From Pseudoalteromonas sp. MMG007 (GTDB lineage: Bacteria > Pseudomonadota > Gammaproteobacteria > Enterobacterales > Alteromonadaceae): 64,000 nt of DNA. A program made the translations under genes and the position numbers. The notes below the pieces were generated by a model, which was not told the DNA's origin, did not search any database, and was given only the letters and a program-made list of their open reading frames with translations. Below, in pieces: positions 59,687 through 64,000 of this stretch (positions are counted from its first letter, which is position 1; each line of letters opens with the position of its first letter). The stretch covers positions 62,001 through 126,000 of the forward strand of contig NZ_JAGJEI010000004.1 of NCBI RefSeq assembly GCF_018100985.1. The letters are read 5' to 3'.

Positions 59687-59757
59687 CAAATGTACCTTTA
59701 TAAAATCGCTTATTTTCATAAGCTTAATTATCAAGAGTGTGAAATGCGCCTGTTTAT

Positions 59758-59770
59758 TTGCATATTGCAA
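59758..59770 (-). promoter_or_regulatory. LuxO site D (upstream of receiver-kinase operon)
   Basis: TTGCATATTGCAA, a perfect LuxO-type palindrome, followed by ATCAGATTG and a GCGAGG stretch. It lies 72 bases upstream of the -24 box. It is also about 120 bases from the divergent grxA, so an effect on that gene cannot be excluded. Confidence 0.72.
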
Positions 59771-59889
59771 ATCAGATTGCGAGGCATAACTTAATTAATG
59801 AATTTATTAGAATGGTCTAATCGCTTTTTTTGTCTTTTAATAATTTTTTAATCGCTTAAAATGATACTAATTAAATTGAGGAGACAACT

Positions 59890-60153
59890 ATGCTTACAGT
59901 AATTTTTGGCCGTGAAGGCTGTCCATTTTGTGTACGTGCTAAAGACGTTGCCGAGCAACTATCAAATGAACGCGACGATTTTAAATTTCGCTATATCGAT
60001 ATCATCAAAGAAGGTATCAGCAAAGCTGACCTTGAAAAATCAGCAGGCAAACCTTGCCCAACTGTCCCACAGATTTTTGTAGACCAAACTCACATCGGTG
60101 GATTTACAGAATTTGAAGCATACGCTAAAGAAAACCTAGGTCTTTATAAATAA
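59890..60153 (+). CDS. grxA: Glutaredoxin 1
   Basis: 87 residues, typical GrxA. It reduces disulphides and ribonucleotide reductase using glutathione. Active site CPFC in GREGCPFCVRAKDVAE; the TVPQIFVDQTHIGGFTEFEA block holds the cis-Pro and glutathione-binding residues. GAGGAGA precedes the ATG. It is divergent from the receiver-kinase operon. Confidence 0.97.
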   Translation: MLTVIFGREGCPFCVRAKDVAEQLSNERDDFKFRYIDIIKEGISKADLEKSAGKPCPTVPQIFVDQTHIGGFTEFEAYAKENLGLYK

Positions 60154-60285
60154 GGTTTGTAGCCAACCTGTTAACCAGTTTAATAAATCAAACAATTAAA
60201 CTGGTTAAATTTCGACCAACATCAATCACATACAAATTAGTTGTAATTTATACAAGCATTTGCCTCGTGAATCCTATATAATGCG

Positions 60286-60309
60286 CGCCTCTTTAAATTC
60301 GTTGAGGCG
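60286..60309 (+). promoter_or_regulatory. Hairpin hiding the deaD ribosome-binding site
   Basis: Arms CGCCTC and GAGGCG (loop TTTAAATTCGTT) form a stem whose 3' arm is the GAGG Shine-Dalgarno itself, five bases before the ATG. A -10-like TATAAT lies at 60277, so the transcript would begin inside or just before the hairpin. This could gate translation of a cold-shock helicase. Confidence 0.55.
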
Positions 60310-60314
60310 TATTA

Positions 60315-62147
60315 ATGTCAGAACCAGTCACGTTTGAATCTCTAAATCTTTCTCCTGCAATTTTGAAGGCAGTTGAAGAGTTGGGTTACAAGACACCATC
60401 TGAAATCCAAGCTCAATGTATACCGTTATTGCTAGAAAGAAAGGACGTACTGGGACTAGCACAAACGGGTACAGGTAAAACAGCAGCATTTGCACTGCCA
60501 TTACTAAATAATATTGACCCGTCTGTGAAACAGCCACAGATCCTTGTACTCACTCCAACACGTGAGCTTGCGATCCAAGTTGCTGAGGCATTTGAACAAT
60601 ATGCAAAACACACTCGTGGTGTAGAAGTATTGGCACTTTATGGTGGCCAAAGCTACAGCATTCAATTAAGCGCACTTCGTCGTGGCGCACAAATTATTGT
60701 TGCGACACCTGGTCGCTTAATTGATCACATTAACCGTGGCACTATCAAGTTTGATGCTTTACAAGCACTTGTACTTGATGAAGCCGATGAAATGTTACGT
60801 ATGGGCTTTATCGATGATGTTGAAAACATCATGGAAAAAACGCCACGTGAAAAGCAAACATGTCTTTTCTCTGCGACCATGCCTAAGCAAATTCAAAACA
60901 TCAGCAGCAAATATATGAATAACCCTGAACAGGTTCATATTTCTGCGCGTAACTCTACAGTATCATCTGTTGAGCAAGTGTTTTGGAATGCACACGTACA
61001 CAAAAACAAAGCGATTGTTCGTTTCTTAGAAGCTGAGCAATATGAAGGTGCTATTGTTTTCGTACGTACTCGTAACGATACAGTCCAACTTGCTGAATTA
61101 TTAGAGCGCGAAGGTTTCTCTGCAGCTCCACTTAACGGTGACATGAACCAGCAAGCGCGTGAGCGCACTGTAGATCGCTTAAAAAATGGCATGCTAAACG
61201 TTGTTATTGCAACAGACGTAGCAGCACGTGGTCTTGATGTAGACCGCTTAAGCTTAGTTATCAACTACGATATCCCACAAGATTCTGAAGCCTACGTCCA
61301 CCGTATTGGCCGTACAGGTCGTGCAGGTCGTACTGGTAAAGCAATTTTATTCGTTAAGCATAACGAACGTTATTTACTTAAAAATATCATTCGTCATACT
61401 AAATCTGAAATTGCTCAGGTTGAATTACCTACAGCTAAAGTAGTTGAAGAAAAACGTATCAATGCATTACAAGAAAAGCTTACGCTTGCACTTGAAAACA
61501 AAGATATTACGTTCTTCAACGAAGTAGCTGCAAATATGGCTCAAAAACTTGAGCTTGCTCCTGAAGACTTAGCGGGTGCGTTATTGTGTTTAGCACAGCA
61601 ACAATCACCAATTAAAGTTGAAGAAGTTAAAATTCAACCTCGCGAACGTAATGACCGCAACTCACGCAATGACCGTGGAGATCGCGGACGTCGTAACGAG
61701 CGCGGTGGCGAACGTGGTGGTGAGCGTGCAGAACGTAAACCTCGTGAACGCAACAGCCGTGATGCTGGACCTATGGATACTTACCGTATCGAAGTGGGTC
61801 GTGAGCATGGCGTACAGGTTAAAAACATTGTTGGCGCTATTGCTAACGAAGCTGACATCTCGAGCAAGTTTATTGGTGACATCCGTCTTCACGACAGTCA
61901 CAGTACGGTACAGTTACCGCAAAACATGCCTAAAGATGTACTTGATCACTTCCAAAAAGTGTTTATTTGTAAACGCCCTATGGGTATGACAATTACACAA
62001 GATCAAGGCCCTGCTGAGCCACGTGGCGAGCGTTCTGAACGCCCAAGTGGTGATAAAAAGCGTAGTTTTAACAAAGACAACCAACGCGGTGATAAGCGTG
62101 GCGGTCCTCGTAAAGAACGTCGCCCAGTGAGCTTCACATCTAACTAA
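60315..62147 (+). CDS. deaD: DEAD-box RNA helicase DeaD (CsdA)
   Basis: 610 residues. It unwinds RNA in ribosome assembly and mRNA decay, especially in the cold. Motifs in order: Q motif (FESLNLSPAILKAVEELGYKTPSEIQ), AQTGTGKTAAF, PTRELAIQV, DEAD (near residue 154), SATMP, RTRNDTVQL, DVAARGLDVDRL, HRIGRTGRAG. The C-terminal DbpA-type RNA-binding domain (TYRIEVGREHGVQVKNIVG) is flanked by Arg/Gly-rich segments and ends in a basic tail. A hairpin covers its ribosome site. Confidence 0.97.
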   Translation: MSEPVTFESLNLSPAILKAVEELGYKTPSEIQAQCIPLLLERKDVLGLAQTGTGKTAAFALPLLNNIDPSVKQPQILVLTPTRELAIQVAEAFEQYAKHTRGVEVLALYGGQSYSIQLSALRRGAQIIVATPGRLIDHINRGTIKFDALQALVLDEADEMLRMGFIDDVENIMEKTPREKQTCLFSATMPKQIQNISSKYMNNPEQVHISARNSTVSSVEQVFWNAHVHKNKAIVRFLEAEQYEGAIVFVRTRNDTVQLAELLEREGFSAAPLNGDMNQQARERTVDRLKNGMLNVVIATDVAARGLDVDRLSLVINYDIPQDSEAYVHRIGRTGRAGRTGKAILFVKHNERYLLKNIIRHTKSEIAQVELPTAKVVEEKRINALQEKLTLALENKDITFFNEVAANMAQKLELAPEDLAGALLCLAQQQSPIKVEEVKIQPRERNDRNSRNDRGDRGRRNERGGERGGERAERKPRERNSRDAGPMDTYRIEVGREHGVQVKNIVGAIANEADISSKFIGDIRLHDSHSTVQLPQNMPKDVLDHFQKVFICKRPMGMTITQDQGPAEPRGERSERPSGDKKRSFNKDNQRGDKRGGPRKERRPVSFTSN

Positions 62148-62166
62148 GCTTTATAGCTTATGTTGT

Positions 62167-62200
62167 AAAAAACCTTGTCATGAAAGTGCCAAGGTTTTTT
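62167..62200 (+). terminator. Terminator after deaD
   Basis: Stem AAAAAACCTTG / CAAGGTTTTTT with a 12-base loop and a T-run on the plus strand. Confidence 0.9.
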
Positions 62201-62278
62201 TGTTTTAAAGCCACTGCTTCAGTAAAAACAAAAATTCTATAAACTAAGCAAATGCTATAATTCACGGACGAATTAAAA

Positions 62279-62869
62279 TTGAAAAAGATTTACGACAATT
62301 TGCTATTTGTAGCAATAGTACTCCCCATTTTATTATGCATCACTATACCTATTTTAATGGACTTTACAGACCCACCATTCATCTCAAATGGACTATACGA
62401 CGTTGTTTTCTTTATAACCCTCCCTATTATCTGTTGTGCAGTATTTATCTACTTAAATATACTTATATTCAATAAATATAGACGCTGCAGTAAATACAGA
62501 GAGCATATTAAATATAGTGTTTCAGATACAAAAACAAAGTTATCTCTAATCTTCGCGTACCCATTACTCCCTTTGTTAATCTATGCAAGCCTCTATTTTT
62601 TATTCTCTGTTCCTATTAAATTATGGGCTTACTACACGCAAGGCGACTATTGGTATAAGGAATATATCCTCACAGATGTACAAGAGTGTGGCACTGAGTA
62701 TGAAGATAGTTGTACTCGTTTATACTTTAAAGATCCTAAAACGAATGAAATTCACGATTTTAGATGGTACGACGATAAGTCTACAATAATGAACAACAAA
62801 AACGATTATGTGTATATCGTTGGTGAGGCCAGTTTGTTTGGCTATATAGTGAGAGATTTAGAAAGGTAA
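62279..62869 (+). CDS. Hypothetical membrane protein
   Basis: 196 residues from a TTG start. Three hydrophobic helices are visible at about residues 8-28, 40-65 and 92-115. The C-terminal third (after YTQGDYWYKEYILTDVQECG) is hydrophilic, with two cysteines, and probably faces the periplasm. AT content is higher than in its neighbours, which may indicate recent acquisition. No family recognised and no informative neighbours. Confidence 0.6.
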   Translation: MKKIYDNLLFVAIVLPILLCITIPILMDFTDPPFISNGLYDVVFFITLPIICCAVFIYLNILIFNKYRRCSKYREHIKYSVSDTKTKLSLIFAYPLLPLLIYASLYFLFSVPIKLWAYYTQGDYWYKEYILTDVQECGTEYEDSCTRLYFKDPKTNEIHDFRWYDDKSTIMNNKNDYVYIVGEASLFGYIVRDLER

Positions 62870-62902
62870 TTAAAACTTCCTTTTACATTGTAGTATTTTT
62901 AT

Positions 62903-62931
62903 ATAAAAACCTCACTCAAGTGAGTGAGGTT
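62903..62931 (-). terminator. Terminator of AbgT-family gene
   Basis: Perfect stem AACCTCACTC / GAGTGAGGTT, followed by TTTTTATAT on the minus strand, just after the stop codon. Confidence 0.88.
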
Positions 62932-62949
62932 CATAAATTAGGGTTTAAG

Positions 62950-64000
62950 TTAAGGTAACGCCGGATAAACGTAACTCGCATCTAACCCTAACGGAATACT
63001 GAGTGCCCAATACCCTAACAAGAATATACTCCAACCAATCATAAACGCGATTGAGTAGGGGATCATAAGCGCGATAAGCGTGCCTATACCGGTGTCTTTT
63101 ACATACTTTTGGCAGTACACCACAACCAATGGGAAGTACGGCATGAGTGGGGTGATAATGTTTGAGCTAGAATCTCCTATTCTGTAAGCAGCTTGGGTTA
63201 AATCGGGTGATATACCTAGTTGCATTAACATTGGTACAAAAATAGGCCCGAGTAACGCCCATTTTGCTGAGCTTGAGCCAACAAATAAATTTACAAAGCC
63301 GGTTAGAAATATAATACCCACAACAGTTACGGCGCTAGGCAGCTCCATTGCTTTTAAAAGCTGTGCCCCTTCAATGGCCATTAACGCCCCTAAGTTAGAC
63401 TTAGAAAACGCAGCAATAAACAGCGCACAAAAGAACGCCATAACAATGTAATAAGCCATACCACTCATCGCGGTGCTCATGGCGTCTATCATATCTTTTG
63501 AGGTTTTAAAGGTACCGACAGTAAAACCATACACGGCACCAGGTATCCAAAATAATAAAAAGATTAACGGCACAATAGATTGCATAAGGGGCGATCTAAA
63601 ATTAGTCAGTGAGCCATCGGCGCTGCGCATTACTGAATCGGCTGGGGCAGACACAAATGCAAGTAATACAAGCCCTGCAATCATTACGCTACTGGCTATA
63701 AAAAAGGCGCGCTTTTCATCACTTTTAGCTTCATCAAACGCGGGTAAGTTTTGAGTATCTTCATTAAGCGGTGTATTTTTTAAACGTGGCTCAATTATTT
63801 TGTCAGTAATATACCAACCTAGTAGCACAATAAATAAGCTCGACGCAGAAGTAAATGCCCAATTATTAAGGGGGTTAATCGACATATCGGGGTTAATAAT
63901 TTGCGCCGCGCTTTGCGTAAAGCTTTGCAGTAATGGGTCTATCCCTGATGGAATAAAGTTAGCACCAAACCCGCCGCTTACGCCGGCAAATGCGGCAGCA
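62950..64000 (-). CDS. AbgT-family transporter (N-terminus outside window)
   Basis: About 350 C-terminal residues are visible; the gene extends beyond the right edge. The reading frame is open through the window edge (AGVSGGFGANFIPSGIDPLL before the first internal ATG at 63885), so that ATG is not the start. Multiple membrane helices and the conserved LTGFVNLFVGSSSAKWALLGPIFVPM and GDSSSNIITPLMPYFPL blocks identify the AbgT family, which includes the p-aminobenzoyl-glutamate transporter AbgT and the drug exporter MtrF. The substrate cannot be assigned. Confidence 0.93.
   Translation of the reverse strand, partial: AAAFAGVSGGFGANFIPSGIDPLLQSFTQSAAQIINPDMSINPLNNWAFTSASSLFIVLLGWYITDKIIEPRLKNTPLNEDTQNLPAFDEAKSDEKRAFFIASSVMIAGLVLLAFVSAPADSVMRSADGSLTNFRSPLMQSIVPLIFLLFWIPGAVYGFTVGTFKTSKDMIDAMSTAMSGMAYYIVMAFFCALFIAAFSKSNLGALMAIEGAQLLKAMELPSAVTVVGIIFLTGFVNLFVGSSSAKWALLGPIFVPMLMQLGISPDLTQAAYRIGDSSSNIITPLMPYFPLVVVYCQKYVKDTGIGTLIALMIPYSIAFMIGWSIFLLGYWALSIPLGLDASYVYPALP

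Overview
The window is a chromosomal segment of a marine gammaproteobacterium, most likely Pseudoalteromonas or a close relative in the Alteromonadales. This is inferred from the low GC content, the protein sequences, and gene orders shared with other Gammaproteobacteria (leuS-lptE-holA-nadD; rsfS-rlmH-mrdA-rodA-rlpA-dacA-ybeD-lipB-lipA; metY-rimP-nusA-infB-rbfA-truB-rpsO-pnp-nlpI). No rRNA, CRISPR array, prophage or intact insertion sequence was found.

Layout. 1-3.9 kb is accessory: the start of a membrane KAP-like P-loop NTPase, an orphan Phd/YefM-type antitoxin with what looks like a 12-codon toxin stub, an RDD membrane protein, a CIA30-domain protein and two unknowns. 3.9-7.4 kb carries FKBP, a Lon-like protease and a YbeL-type zinc-ribbon protein. 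7.6-20.3 kb is a long plus-strand housekeeping run for leucyl-tRNA synthesis, LPS export, DNA polymerase III delta, NAD synthesis, ribosome maturation, the elongasome and lipoate. 20.4-26.3 kb holds a decayed gene resembling a polysaccharide lyase, an RRM protein, an M28 peptidase, a PDC sensor protein, three tandem EF-hand proteins (one degenerate) and a Trp-rich protein. 26.4-29.5 kb is a copper operon (MerR regulator, CopA, cupredoxin) behind a MerR-type promoter with a 19-bp spacer. 29.7-35.6 kb is a six-gene Mrp Na+/H+ antiporter operon with fused MrpA-MrpB. 35.8-47.4 kb is the translation/RNA-decay block ending with initiator tRNA metY. 47.7-51.4 kb holds a globin, an FeS photolyase, Hsp20 and a peroxiredoxin-like protein. 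59.9-64 kb holds GrxA, DeaD, an unknown membrane protein and part of an AbgT transporter.

The most interesting region is 51.5-59.8 kb. It encodes a complete LuxO-type phosphorelay: a PAS hybrid histidine kinase, a LuxU-like Hpt protein and a LuxO-like sigma-54 activator, together with a stand-alone EAL phosphodiesterase, a small one-helix membrane protein, an isochorismatase-like hydrolase and an unusual receiver protein. Four intergenic sites match the palindrome known for Vibrio LuxO, TTGCA-W3-TGCAA, and share an extra WTCANWWTG flank. Three of them lie about 70-120 bp upstream of sigma-54 (-24/-12) promoters that I could locate: before the EAL gene, before the small membrane gene, and before the receiver-isochorismatase-kinase operon. 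The -12 box of the third is imperfect (GA instead of GC). The fourth overlaps the -35 region of the luxU-luxO operon's own promoter. The inferred circuit is self-contained: LuxO~P would induce its own upstream kinase and a c-di-GMP phosphodiesterase directly while repressing itself. No Qrr small RNA could be recognised, so LuxO here seems to act on protein genes.
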